Assembly: GCA_016716265.1 (NCBI GenBank)
Contig: JADJWQ010000002.1
Location: 953,001-1,017,000, forward strand
Direction: 5' to 3'
From: Planctomycetota bacterium
Lineage (GTDB): Bacteria; Planctomycetota; UBA1135; UBA2386
Length of the DNA stretch: 64,000 nt
In this document: positions 9,045-18,615 of the stretch, piece after piece
Position numbering within the stretch: position 1 is the first letter of the stretch
Layout: each line of letters begins with the position of its first letter
The notes under the pieces: generated by a model
The model's database searches: none
Seen by the model: only the letters and a program-made list of their open reading frames with translations
What the model was told of the DNA's origin: nothing
Position numbers and translations under genes: made by a program

Positions 9045-10295
9045 TCACTGGCCGGTGTGCAGCTGGTGGTAGGCGCCGACGAACTTGTACTGCCCGGTCT
9101 CCTGCCGCAGCGCGTTCAGGATCGCGTCGCTGTAGCGGACGATCGCGTAGTCCCCCGAGCCCTGGATGTTGAAGTTGCCGGTGCACACCGTCGCGCCCTC
9201 GAGCAACGACGGTGCCCGCACGACGAGGTTGCCGTCGACGTAGAGCAGCCCGCTGAACACCGAGTTGCTGCCGTCGATGATCGTCACGTTGCCGCGGATG
9301 AACACGATGCCCATGCCGCGCAACGGGCGGTCGCGATCGAACGTGATCGATGCCACCTCCGCCACCACCGTGTCGCCGTCCGGCACCGGGAACGGGAAGT
9401 CACGCGGATCGCTGACGAAGTGGTCGGCGGTCGCGCGCAGCTCGTTGTAGCTGACCCCGAACACCGCCTCGACGCTCATGTCGATGCCCGTGGCCGGCGC
9501 GAGCGCGGGATTGCCGGTCACCCGCGCCTGGTTGCGCGGACCGGTCGTCGGCTTGCCCGAGCCCTCGGGGTAGTAGACACCCGCGCCGTTCGTTCCGCCC
9601 TCGATGCGACCGTAGGTGTTCACGTGGCAGGAGTTGCCATCGCCGACCGTCAGCGCGGCCTGGCCCGGCGGTGCGAGCCGGCGCCGCAGGATCTCCGCCT
9701 CGAGAGTGCGGGTCGCGATCACCCGGTTCGGCGCCTCGTCGAATCGCACGCGGTTCGAGTCCCGCTCGAACACGTAGCCGACCGACACGACCCGCCACGC
9801 ACCGCCGGCCATGCCGCTGCCGCGCTCCGCCCCGACGTCCTCGCACTGCAGGCCGCGACGCCACTCGAGCCGCCGCGAGTCGGGGTCGTCCTCCCACTGC
9901 TTCCAGACCTCGTACCGGCCCCAGATCTTGCCCTCGATCCGGAACTCGCGAACGATCCCGATGTCGGGGTCCTCGGTATCGAGCACGGGTGGGCTGGCGT
10001 TCTCGTCGAGCCGTGGGTCGAAACCGAGGACCGGCTGGCTCGTCTGGCGACGGAACCAGTTGACCGCCTCGGTCATGCCGGCCCGCGCGAACTGCAGGGC
10101 CTGGCTGTTCATCCGGAAGTTCGTACGCGTCTTGTCGCGATTCGATTGCTGGATCAACGAGCCGGTGAACACGATGCCGGCGGCGATGAACGCGAAGAAC
10201 AGGGCCATGATCAACGCCGTGCCCCGCTCGCCGGCGCGCGCGTCGACGACAGGGACGGCCTGCGGCGGCCGGGACGGGCGGTGCGGATCGTTCAT
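9045..10295 (-). CDS. PilX-like type IV pilus/exported protein
   Basis: A 416-residue protein whose N-terminus has the layout of a PilX N-terminal domain: a short basic leader, then one hydrophobic helix (ALIMALFFAFIAAGIVFTGS) followed by a helical QSNRDKTRTNFRMNSQALQF stretch. The rest is a beta-rich exported domain, including a repeating parallel-beta-like segment near residues 340-390 (FIRGNVTIIDGSNSVFSG, LLYVDGNLVVRAPSLLEG). ATG 10295 (MNDPHRPSRPP) was chosen because the upstream extension is antisense-like. No other pilus gene is present, so it may be an isolated surface protein. Confidence 0.75.
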   Translation of the reverse strand: MNDPHRPSRPPQAVPVVDARAGERGTALIMALFFAFIAAGIVFTGSLIQQSNRDKTRTNFRMNSQALQFARAGMTEAVNWFRRQTSQPVLGFDPRLDENASPPVLDTEDPDIGIVREFRIEGKIWGRYEVWKQWEDDPDSRRLEWRRGLQCEDVGAERGSGMAGGAWRVVSVGYVFERDSNRVRFDEAPNRVIATRTLEAEILRRRLAPPGQAALTVGDGNSCHVNTYGRIEGGTNGAGVYYPEGSGKPTTGPRNQARVTGNPALAPATGIDMSVEAVFGVSYNELRATADHFVSDPRDFPFPVPDGDTVVAEVASITFDRDRPLRGMGIVFIRGNVTIIDGSNSVFSGLLYVDGNLVVRAPSLLEGATVCTGNFNIQGSGDYAIVRYSDAILNALRQETGQYKFVGAYHQLHTGQ

Positions 10296-10477
10296 GTCGG
10301 CTCCCGATACGGATGGGCCGCGACCCGTGCCCGGGTCGGACCTCACCCGCCGTGTTCGGCTCGCGCCGGCCGCGAGCCTGAGCCGATCGTCGCAATTGCC
10401 GACGCTGCGTCCCACACCGGGACACTCGCCCCTCCCCCCGGCCATCGACCGCCGCGGAGAGCGACGGTCGCCGCCGC

Positions 10478-11707
10478 TCACCGGAACGGGTACCGGTGCG
10501 GCACGACGACGATGCCGGAGTCCGTCACCTTGAAGCGGCGCCGGTCCTGGTCGTTGTCGACGCCGATCTGGAAGCCGGGCGGCACCTCGGTCCACTTGTC
10601 GATGATCGCCCGGCGCACCCGCGCACCCTTGCCGATCCGGACGCCCCGGAACAGGATCGACTCCTCGACGCGCGCGCCCTCGTCGACGAATACGCGGTTC
10701 GACAACACGGAGCGGCGCACGAGCCCGCCGGAGACGATCACGCCGGGCGCCAGCAGCGAGTCGTAGACCTCGGACTTGCGGCCGTTCTCCTCGAACAACG
10801 TCTTCGCCGGCGGGTCGTTCGGCGTGTAGGTGTAGGTCGGCCAGTCGTCGTCGTACAGATTGAACTGCGGCGACGGGCTGCACAGGTCGATGTTGGCCTC
10901 GTAGTACGACTCGATCGTCCCCACGTCGCGCCAGTACAGGTTGTCGCCGTGGCGCTCGTCGACGAAGTGGTGCGCGTAGACCTGCCCCTCGGGGATCATC
11001 CGCGGGATCACGTCGTGTCCGAAGTCGTGCCCGCTCGCGTCGCCGAGCGCGGCATCCTCCTCGAGCCGCCGCACGAGCTCGTAGCGCTCGAAGACGTAGA
11101 TGCCCATCGAGCCGAGGCAGTAGCCCGGCTTACCGGGGATCTCCGGACCGTGCTCGGGCTTCTCGACGAAGCCGGTGACGCGGTCCGCCTCGTCGACCTG
11201 CAGGATGCCGAAGCGATCGCTCTCGTCCTGCTTGATGCGCACCGCGCCGATCGTCAGCGCGGCTCCGGTCCGGATGTGCGCGTCGAGCATCCGACCGTAG
11301 TCCATCCGGTAGATGTGGTCGCCGCTGAGCACGACGACGTGCTCGGGCCGCATGCCGTGCACGGCGTCGAGGTTGTGGAAGATCGCGTCGGCGGTACCGA
11401 GGTACCACGAGCGCTCCTCGCGGTGCTGCGGCGGGCGCGTCACGATGAACTGCTCGAGGCGGCGCGGCAGGAAGTTCCAGCCGAACCTTATGTGCTCCTC
11501 GAGCGAGTTCGCCTGGTACTGCGTGAGCACGAAGATGCGCCGCAGGCCCGAGTGGATGCAGTTGCTCAGCGTGAAGTCGATGATGCGATACTGCCCGCCG
11601 AACGGGACCGCGGGCTTCGCGCGGTCCAACGTCAGCGGCTTGAGACGCTCGCCGCGGCCTCCCGCGAGGACGAAGGTCAGGGTGTTCTTGAGCTCCTGCG
11701 TGAACAT
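10478..11707 (-). CDS. glgC: Glucose-1-phosphate adenylyltransferase GlgC
   Basis: A 409-residue ADP-glucose pyrophosphorylase that makes the donor for GlgA from glucose-1-phosphate and ATP. The nucleotidyltransferase domain shows VLAGGRGERLKPLTLDRAKP, then SWYLGTADA, VLSGDHIYRMDY and FVEKPEHGPEIPGKPG. A left-handed beta-helix follows (VSGGLVRRSVLSNRVFVDEG). ATG 11707 (MFTQELKNTLTFVLAGG) matches the family start; the extra 19 codons upstream are Pro/Arg-rich. It is divergent from the debranching-enzyme-like gene at 11928, and the 220-base interval between them should hold both promoters. Confidence 0.95.
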   Translation of the reverse strand: MFTQELKNTLTFVLAGGRGERLKPLTLDRAKPAVPFGGQYRIIDFTLSNCIHSGLRRIFVLTQYQANSLEEHIRFGWNFLPRRLEQFIVTRPPQHREERSWYLGTADAIFHNLDAVHGMRPEHVVVLSGDHIYRMDYGRMLDAHIRTGAALTIGAVRIKQDESDRFGILQVDEADRVTGFVEKPEHGPEIPGKPGYCLGSMGIYVFERYELVRRLEEDAALGDASGHDFGHDVIPRMIPEGQVYAHHFVDERHGDNLYWRDVGTIESYYEANIDLCSPSPQFNLYDDDWPTYTYTPNDPPAKTLFEENGRKSEVYDSLLAPGVIVSGGLVRRSVLSNRVFVDEGARVEESILFRGVRIGKGARVRRAIIDKWTEVPPGFQIGVDNDQDRRRFKVTDSGIVVVPHRYPFR

Positions 11708-11927
11708 GGGTGTCGGCCTGGGCGAGGGGTCGGGCGGCGAGCGGAAGTCCCGCTGCCAAGGCATAGAATGTCCGCTCGCGCGCGACTAGAAAACCGTCCG
11801 GTCAGGAACGTCGCGCGCGCGGCGGTGTCGGGTGCGCGCGAGGTCGGCTCTCGGACCCTGCGCGGAGGTGCCGATCCCACGCCACAGCCGCGGTGAACCG
11901 ACCGCACCGAATCATCCGAGCCGGCCG

Positions 11928-13865
11928 ATGCACGACACCACCGCTCCCTCACCGAAGCTCGACACCGCGGCGCGCCACCTGGCAGCGATCGATGCCGGCA
12001 CGCTCGCTCGCCACTGGCTCGCGACCGACGGACGCGGCGGCTACGCCGTGTCGAACCTGCTGTGCTGCCCGACGCGCGCCGACCACGGCCTGCTGGCGGC
12101 ACCGCGACCCGGTACGACGGCGCTCCACCTGTTCCTGTCCCGGTTCGACGAGGCCGTCCACGCCGACGCGTCGGCAGCGGCCGTCCGGCTCGGGGTGGGG
12201 CGCTACCGCGGTGGCGTCTACGCCGGCCGTGCCGATCAGCTGCTGACACCCGCCGGGGATGCCGCCCGCGGCAGCACGACGTTCCGCGTCGGTGACCTGC
12301 TCGTCGTCCGCGAGCTGCTGGTGCCGAAGGGGCGCGCGGCAGTGCTCGTCCGCTACACGGTGCGCCGCGCGTCGAGCACTCGTGCGACGGGGAGCATGCC
12401 GGTTCGGCTCGACCTGCGTCCGCTGCTCGCCTGCCGCGCGCTCGGCGCGCTCACCGTTCGCAACCGCGAGCTCGATGCGTCGGTCCGCCTCCTCGCGGCA
12501 GCCACGTCGACCGGCTTCTCGTGCCAGCCGTACGGCGCGCTGCCGAGCGTCGTCACGACGATCGGTGGACTCGCCCGGGAGGCGTGCCGCGTCGTCCCCG
12601 AGCCGGTGTGGTACGAGGGGATCGAGTACGCACCGGAACCTGGCTCCGGCGCTGCCGCCGAGGACCACTGGTCGCCTGCGCGTATCGAGCTGGACTTTGC
12701 GGAGCCCGACGCCTCCGCCGTCGTCGCGACCGCCCTCGACCGGGCGATCGACGATCCGGCGGACCTCTGGCGACGCCTCGCGCGGCTGCGCGTGATGGCC
12801 CAGGCCGCGGCCCGCGGCCCGGCGACCACGCCCACGGCGGTGCTCGCGGCGCGCATCGCGGCGACGGCGGACGACTACCTGTCCGTCGCCGCCGACGGCC
12901 GGCTCGGCATCCAGCGCGGCTTCCCGCGCGCCGGCGAGCACGGTGTCGACACCTTCGTCGCGCTGCCCGGCCTCACGCTCGCGCGCGGTCGCCACGCGGC
13001 GTGCGCGAGCGTGCTCTGCGGAGCGCTGCCATACCTGCGCGACGGACGCCTGCCGGCGCGTTTCGGCACCGGCCCCGCGGACAGCGACTACGCGGGCTTC
13101 GCCGCGTCGCTGTGGTTCGTGCGCGCCGTGGAGCGCTACTTCGAGGCGTGCCCCGCCGCCGACGCCAGTGCCGTCGCGCTGCTGTCCGCGGCGGTGGATG
13201 AGGTGCTCGACGCGCGCGACGAGGACCCCGGGTCGGAGGATGCCGACCTCGCGGTCCTGGACCTGCCCGCGCCATCCGCCCGCATCCTGACGGACGCGCT
13301 ATGGTGCTCGGCGCTCGCGTTCGGTAGCGAGCTGGCCGAGGCTGCCGGCAACCGCGAACGCGCCCACCGTCGCCGGCAGGCGCGCGCTCGAGCTGACGCG
13401 GCGCTGGTCGCGAGCCACCGCGAGGGCGCGGACGATCCCGCCGCCGCGGCGGGTCGGCTCCTGGCAGCCTCGTTCGCCCGCGCGCCGCTCGCACCCGCGG
13501 AACGCGAGCGCGCACTCGCGTCGGCCGCGGCGACCCTCGCGGCACCGCGCGGACTGCGCCCCGGGCCCGGCCGTGACGCGGTGCCGTGGCTGCTCGGCGC
13601 CTTCGTCGAGGCGACGCTGCTCGCCCGCGGTGCCGCTGCCGACCGGGTCGCGCTCGCCGCTCGACTCGATGCACTGCTCCCGGAACTCGACGTCGGGATC
13701 TGCGAGCACCTCGGCGAGTGTTGTGCCGACGCCGGCGACTCCGCCGCCGCCGCGCGACCGACGGCCGCCGCCCGCAGTGCGGGCGAGATCCTGAGGGCCT
13801 GCGCCCTCCTCGGCGCGCTGCCCGCGGTGACCCGCACCGGCGCTCCGGCGGAGGCGTCGGCATGA
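11928..13865 (+). CDS. Divergent glycogen-debranching-enzyme homologue
   Basis: A 645-residue relative of amylo-alpha-1,6-glucosidase (GDE). The N-terminal GDE_N signature is clear (WLATDGRGGYAVSNLL, TRADHGLLAA). The C-terminal domain aligns with family blocks such as VALPGLTLARGR and ASLWFVRAVERYF. Several strongly conserved catalytic-domain positions differ by eye. The usual WGRDT is GVDT, the acidic residue before ALWF-type segments is changed, and the TWMDA block is not recognisable. The protein could be a poorly active enzyme, an enzyme with altered specificity, or a glucan-binding subunit. It is divergent from glgC and precedes the synthase-phosphorylase fusion. Confidence 0.7.
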   Translation: MHDTTAPSPKLDTAARHLAAIDAGTLARHWLATDGRGGYAVSNLLCCPTRADHGLLAAPRPGTTALHLFLSRFDEAVHADASAAAVRLGVGRYRGGVYAGRADQLLTPAGDAARGSTTFRVGDLLVVRELLVPKGRAAVLVRYTVRRASSTRATGSMPVRLDLRPLLACRALGALTVRNRELDASVRLLAAATSTGFSCQPYGALPSVVTTIGGLAREACRVVPEPVWYEGIEYAPEPGSGAAAEDHWSPARIELDFAEPDASAVVATALDRAIDDPADLWRRLARLRVMAQAAARGPATTPTAVLAARIAATADDYLSVAADGRLGIQRGFPRAGEHGVDTFVALPGLTLARGRHAACASVLCGALPYLRDGRLPARFGTGPADSDYAGFAASLWFVRAVERYFEACPAADASAVALLSAAVDEVLDARDEDPGSEDADLAVLDLPAPSARILTDALWCSALAFGSELAEAAGNRERAHRRRQARARADAALVASHREGADDPAAAAGRLLAASFARAPLAPAERERALASAAATLAAPRGLRPGPGRDAVPWLLGAFVEATLLARGAAADRVALAARLDALLPELDVGICEHLGECCADAGDSAAAARPTAAARSAGEILRACALLGALPAVTRTGAPAEASA

Positions 13866-14106
13866 GCCGCCGCGACCGGCGGACCATCGCGCGGGGCGCC
13901 GACCTGGACTACACCTCGCAGTCTCGCCGCGCCGATCCCGAAGCCGGGTCGCTCGGCAGTGGCATGCCACGGATCGCACGCCACTCGACCATTCCGACCT
14001 GGTGCCCCGGGTCGCCACCCGCGCACCGCTCCACCCACCGCCTTCCATGCCCCGCCGCCGCGACCGCCGCGGCAGGCGCCGGGTCCGCCTCCGAGAGGAT
14101 GTCCAC

Positions 14107-17100
14107 GTGACCGCGTCCCACGCCCTGTTCGAGATCAGTTGGGAAGTCTGTAACAAGCTGGGCGGCATCCACACCGTGCTGTCGAGCAAGGCGAGGATCG
14201 CTGTCGAACGTCTCGGCGACGACTACCTGACCGTCGGGCCCTGGCTCTTGTCCGACACCAACCGTGAGCTGCCGTTCGACGACGACCCGTCGATGGTCGA
14301 CTTCGCGGACGCCTGCCGCGCGAGCGGCATCCCGGTCCGGGTCGGCCATTGGCGGATCCCCGGTCGGCCGCGCTGCATCCTGGTCGAGTTCTCGAGCCTG
14401 ATCTCCCGCAAGGACGAGCTGCTCGGCAAGCTCTGGGACGATCACAAGGTCGACTCGATCGAGGGCGGTTGGGACTACGTCGAGCCGGTGCTGTTCGGCA
14501 TCGCGGCGGCCAAGGTCGTCGCCGAGTGGCACGACCGCTATCTCGCCCCGTTCCACCGCCGCACGATCGTCCAGGCGCACACCTGGATGACAGCGTCGAC
14601 GCTGCTCACGCTGAAGTCGACCCACCCGTCGATCGCGTCGGTCTTCACGACGCACGAGACGGTGCTGGGCCGCGCCCTCGCGGCGAGCGGCGCGACGCTC
14701 GACCCGCACCTGGCGCCCGATGCGATCGCCGCGCTCGCGCGCACGCACGGGGTCACCGCGAAGCACTCGATCGAGGCGGTCGCCGCGCGCCAGGCCGACG
14801 TCTACACGACCGTCAGCGAGGTGACCGCCGACGAGGCCGAGGTCCTGCTCGGCCGACATCCGGACCCGGTCGTCCCGAACGGCATCGACCTCGGTGTGAT
14901 CGACGACCTCGCCGGCACTCCGGAGTCCCGCGCCGAGACCCGCGCGACCCTCGAGCGGGTCGCACGCCGCTTCCTCGGCATGCCCGAGCTCGGGAACGCC
15001 GCACTGCTCGTCTCCGCCGGTCGTTACGAGTTCCACAACAAGGGCACGGACCTCCTGCTCGAAGCGCTCGCGGAACTGGACCGGCGGCCCGGGCGGCCGG
15101 TCGTTCAGTTCCTGCTCGCGCCGGCCGGCAACTCCGGCATCCGTCGCGAGGTGCGCGACCGGCTCGCCGCGGACGATCCCAAGTCGCCGCAGGACGCGAT
15201 CGGCATCACGACGCACCACCTGTTCGACGAGGACAGCGACCCGATCCACGAACGCTGTCTCGCGCTCGGCCTGGACAACCGTGGCGGCTCGCGCGTCAAG
15301 ATCATCCACATCCCGGTCTACGTCGGTCCCAAGGACGGTTTGATCGGTCGCGAGTACGAAGCGGTGCTCGCGGCGATGGACCTGAGCCTGTTCCCGTCGT
15401 CGTACGAGCCCTGGGGCTACACGCCGCAGGAGTCGGTCGCGGTGGGTGTCCCGACGATCACGTCGGACGCCGCAGGGTTCGGTCGCTGGGCCGAGGCGAA
15501 CGGAATCGACGCCGATTCGGGGGTCGTGGTGCTGCAGCGCGTCGGTGTCGACGACGCGACCGCGGCACACCGACTGGCCGACGAGATCGAGCGGTTCCTG
15601 GAGGAGCCGGTCGAGGCCCGGCAGTCGCGCCGTGAGCGTTGCCGCGAGACCGCGACGCGCACCGCGTGGACGGATCTCTTCGAGTATTACGAGACCGCCT
15701 ACGAGCGCTCGCTGGTCGGCGCGGCCACGCGCAGCGCGAGGGCGCCGGCGCGCCCGGCCGCGCCTCGTCCGAAGCCGCCGGTGCGGATCGAGCCGGCCAA
15801 GGGTCGCGCGCCGCGCCTCAACTACTTCGACGTCGCGGCGACGCTTCCCGAGCCGCTGCGGCCACTCGAGCGGCTGTCCCGCAACCTGTGGTGGTGCTGG
15901 GACCCGGAGGCGCCCGCGCTGTTCGAGGAGATCTCGCCGCAGGGCTGGACGAGCTGCCACCACAATCCGGTGCGGTTCCTGCGCCGTGCCTATCCCGAGG
16001 ACCTCGCTGCGAAGGCCGCCGACCGTGACTACATCGCGCGATTGCAGCGCGTCGTCGCGCGCTTCGACGACTACCTCGCGGCCACTCGCGACGCGGTTCC
16101 GGTCGACGTCGAGGGCGCAGGTGCGGCGAGCTTCAGCGCCAAGCACCCGGTCGCGTACTTCTGTGCCGAGTACGGCATCCACGAGTCGCTGCCGATCTAC
16201 AGCGGCGGTCTCGGCGTCCTCGCCGGCGACCATCTGAAGTCGGCGAGCGACCTCGACCTCCCACTGGTCGGCATCGGCCTGTTCTACCGGATGGGCTACA
16301 TGGGCCAGGCCCTGACCGCGGACGGTCAGCAGGTCGCCGAGGATCGCGAGAACGTCCCGGCCGACCTGCCGATGGAGCCGGTCACGCGCGCCGACGGCTC
16401 GCCTGTCGTCGTGCAGGTGCCGCTGCCCGGACGCGATCTGACGCTGCGCGCGTGGCGCGTCGCGGTCGGCCGCGTGACGCTGTACCTGCTCGACGCCAAC
16501 ACGCCCGAGAACCGCGAGGAGGATCGCGCGATCACCCGCAACCTCTACGGCGGCGACCACGAGATGCGCATCCGCCAGCTGATCGCACTCGGCCGCGGTG
16601 GCGTGCGCCTGCTCGGTGAACTCGGCATCGCCCCGTCCGTCTACCACATGAACGAGGGCCACGCGGCGTTCCTGTCGCTCGAGCGCGTCGCGCGGCTCAT
16701 CCGTCTCGAAGGCTCGCGTTTCGATGCCGCCCGCGAGTGGGTGCGTGCGACCACGGCGTTCACGACGCACACGCCGGTGCCCGCGGGTCACGACCGGTTC
16801 CCCGAGGACCTGATGCGCCGCTACTTCTCGGACGTCCCCGACTGGGTCGGCGTCCCGTGGGAGCGGTTCCTGGGCTTCGGCCGCGCCGTCGACTCGGACC
16901 ACGAGTTCAACATGACCTACCTCGCGCTGAGCTTCTCGTCGTTCGCGAACGGCGTCAGCCAGCTGCACGGCACGGCGTCGAAGGAGCTGCTGCACCCCTA
17001 TTGGCCCAGCCTGCTCGAGGAGGAGGTCCCCGTGCACGCGATCACCAACGGCGTGCACCTGCCGACCTGGACGCACCCGAAGATCGCGGCGCTCCTCGGC

Positions 17101-18363
17101 GCCCGCTCCCGGACCGTCACCCGCGACGACTTCCGGACCGCCGCCAAGGACGTCGATCCCGCGGAGCTCTGGGAGGCGCGCCAGGAGACCAAGCGCGTGC
17201 TGCGCCGCAAGGTCGAGGAGCGCGTGCGCAAGGCATTCCTCGCGCGCAACGACAGCCCGAGCCTGCTGAACTCGATGCTCGAGGGGCTCGACACCGACGC
17301 CCTGTGGATCGGCTTCGCGAGGCGCTTCGCCCCCTACAAGCGCGCCGGACTGCTGTTCCGCGACATCGAGCGCCTGCGTGCCATCTGTGACGACCCGGAC
17401 CGTCCGGTGCGCATCCTGGTCGCCGGCAAAGCACACCCGCGCGACGGCCTCGGCCAGGACGTGCTGCGCGGCATCGTGCAGCACACGCGCGGTCCGTCCC
17501 TGGCCGGCCGCGTCCTGTTCGTCGAGGACTACGACATGGACCTGGCGCGCGCGCTCGTCCAGGGTGTCGACGTCTGGCTGAACAACCCGACCCGAATGCA
17601 GGAGGCCAGCGGCACGTCGGGCATGAAGGTCGCCGCCAATGGTGGATTGAACCTCTCCATTGCGGACGGCTGGTGGCCCGAGGCCGCCGACGGCTACAAC
17701 GGCTGGACGATCGCCGACACCCAGAAGATCTACTCCAACCAGGCCCTGCAGGACGAGTACGACGCCGCGGTGCTGTACCGCATGCTCGAGGAGGACGTCG
17801 TGCCGCTGTTCTACGAGCGCGACGAGACGGGACTGCCGGCCGCGTGGCTGACCCGCGTCATCCACACGCTGCACACGGTCCCGCCGTTCTTCAGCACCGA
17901 TCGCATGGTGCAGCAGTACCTCGACAAGGCCTACCGCCCGCTCGCCCGTGCCTGGTTCACGATGCGCGCCGACCGTGCGCGTGCGAACCTGGTCGCCGAG
18001 CGCGCCACCCGCCTGCGCAAGAGCTTCGCGGACCTCCGCGTCGTCGACATGCGCCTCGCCGACCTCGGCCAGGTCGCCGTCGGCGACTCCGTCGACGCCT
18101 GGGTCCAGGTCGACCTGGGCGGCCTGGCCCCCGACGAGATCGTCGTCGAGCTCGTGTTCGGCAACGCCCCCCAGAACGGCAGCCTGCGCAACATGGTGGC
18201 CGTCGTCCTCGAGCCCACCGGCGAGGTGGAGGGCACGCTGCACGCCTTCCAGGGCTCACACCGCATCGAGCGCTCCGGCCGCTACGCCCAGGGCCTACGC
18301 CTCCGCCCCCGCACCCTGAGCGTCTCCCCCAGCGCGCTCCGCGACCTCGTGCTCTGGGCCTGA
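14107..18363 (+). CDS. GT3 glycogen synthase fused to GT35 alpha-glucan phosphorylase
   Basis: A 1,418-residue fusion with opposite activities on glucan. Residues 1-535 are a GT3 synthase of the eukaryote-like type (EVCNKLGGIHTV, SAGRYEFHNKGTDL, FPSSYEPWGYTPQESV). An Ala/Pro-rich linker follows at about 536-565. Next come a DUF3417 segment (LSRNLWWCWDPEAP) and a short-type GT35 phosphorylase (YSGGLGVLAGDHLKSASDL, YHMNEGHAAFLSLE). The pyridoxal-phosphate motif EASGTSGMKVAANGG puts the lysine near residue 1174. GTG 14107 is chosen because GAGAGG lies 8-9 bases upstream and GT3 homology begins at once. Such fusions are known in other bacteria. The linked domains may share a substrate chain. Confidence 0.9.
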   Translation: MTASHALFEISWEVCNKLGGIHTVLSSKARIAVERLGDDYLTVGPWLLSDTNRELPFDDDPSMVDFADACRASGIPVRVGHWRIPGRPRCILVEFSSLISRKDELLGKLWDDHKVDSIEGGWDYVEPVLFGIAAAKVVAEWHDRYLAPFHRRTIVQAHTWMTASTLLTLKSTHPSIASVFTTHETVLGRALAASGATLDPHLAPDAIAALARTHGVTAKHSIEAVAARQADVYTTVSEVTADEAEVLLGRHPDPVVPNGIDLGVIDDLAGTPESRAETRATLERVARRFLGMPELGNAALLVSAGRYEFHNKGTDLLLEALAELDRRPGRPVVQFLLAPAGNSGIRREVRDRLAADDPKSPQDAIGITTHHLFDEDSDPIHERCLALGLDNRGGSRVKIIHIPVYVGPKDGLIGREYEAVLAAMDLSLFPSSYEPWGYTPQESVAVGVPTITSDAAGFGRWAEANGIDADSGVVVLQRVGVDDATAAHRLADEIERFLEEPVEARQSRRERCRETATRTAWTDLFEYYETAYERSLVGAATRSARAPARPAAPRPKPPVRIEPAKGRAPRLNYFDVAATLPEPLRPLERLSRNLWWCWDPEAPALFEEISPQGWTSCHHNPVRFLRRAYPEDLAAKAADRDYIARLQRVVARFDDYLAATRDAVPVDVEGAGAASFSAKHPVAYFCAEYGIHESLPIYSGGLGVLAGDHLKSASDLDLPLVGIGLFYRMGYMGQALTADGQQVAEDRENVPADLPMEPVTRADGSPVVVQVPLPGRDLTLRAWRVAVGRVTLYLLDANTPENREEDRAITRNLYGGDHEMRIRQLIALGRGGVRLLGELGIAPSVYHMNEGHAAFLSLERVARLIRLEGSRFDAAREWVRATTAFTTHTPVPAGHDRFPEDLMRRYFSDVPDWVGVPWERFLGFGRAVDSDHEFNMTYLALSFSSFANGVSQLHGTASKELLHPYWPSLLEEEVPVHAITNGVHLPTWTHPKIAALLGARSRTVTRDDFRTAAKDVDPAELWEARQETKRVLRRKVEERVRKAFLARNDSPSLLNSMLEGLDTDALWIGFARRFAPYKRAGLLFRDIERLRAICDDPDRPVRILVAGKAHPRDGLGQDVLRGIVQHTRGPSLAGRVLFVEDYDMDLARALVQGVDVWLNNPTRMQEASGTSGMKVAANGGLNLSIADGWWPEAADGYNGWTIADTQKIYSNQALQDEYDAAVLYRMLEEDVVPLFYERDETGLPAAWLTRVIHTLHTVPPFFSTDRMVQQYLDKAYRPLARAWFTMRADRARANLVAERATRLRKSFADLRVVDMRLADLGQVAVGDSVDAWVQVDLGGLAPDEIVVELVFGNAPQNGSLRNMVAVVLEPTGEVEGTLHAFQGSHRIERSGRYAQGLRLRPRTLSVSPSALRDLVLWA

Positions 18364-18486
18364 GCCGCAGCGGCCTCGCCTCCCCGCGCAGCCCCACGAG
18401 TGGCCCACGCGTTTCCAACTTGCATCGACCGGTGGCCGAGGTAGACTGCCCCGCCCGGAACCCGGCGCCAGCCGGTGCCGGAGCCA

Positions 18487-18562
18487 TCCCCGATAGCTCA
18501 GTCGGTAGAGCAGCTGACTGTTAATCAGCGGGTCGCAAGTTCGAGTCTTGCTCGGGGAGCCA
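18487..18562 (+). tRNA. tRNA-Asn (GTT anticodon)
   Basis: A complete 76-base tRNA with encoded CCA. The acceptor stem TCCCCGA pairs with TCGGGGA, the D-arm GCTC..GAGC is intact, the anticodon arm GCTGA/TCAGC encloses loop CTGTTAA with anticodon GTT, and the T-arm is GCAAG-TTCGAGT-CTTGC. The discriminator base is G. It sits at the edge where GC content drops and mobile-element genes begin, so it is a possible integration site. I did not find a second copy of its 3' end elsewhere in the window. Confidence 0.97.
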
Positions 18563-18585
18563 GTCGTCCGCGGAAGCGGACCGAG

Positions 18586-18615
18586 CCAGCCCCGCGGTGA
18601 ACGCCGCGGGGCTGG
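18586..18615 (+). terminator. Perfect 12-bp hairpin after tRNA-Asn
   Basis: CCAGCCCCGCGG and CCGCGGGGCTGG form a perfect 12-bp stem around the loop TGAACG, 23 bases past the tRNA CCA end. No clear T-run follows. It is a likely transcription terminator or processing hairpin for the tRNA transcript. Confidence 0.55.

Noticed and set aside
13862..14110. 82-codon plus-strand frame linking the debranching-like gene and the fusion gene by ATGA and GTGA
   Set aside because: Overlaps look operon-like, but the sequence is Pro/Ala/Arg-rich with no structure and contains the fusion gene's ribosome-site region. Possible but not supported.
13909..18243. Very long minus-strand open frame opposite the synthase-phosphorylase fusion
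   Set aside because: High GC lowers stop frequency; composition is Arg/Val/Asp-rich with no motifs, and the plus strand has clear enzyme homology.
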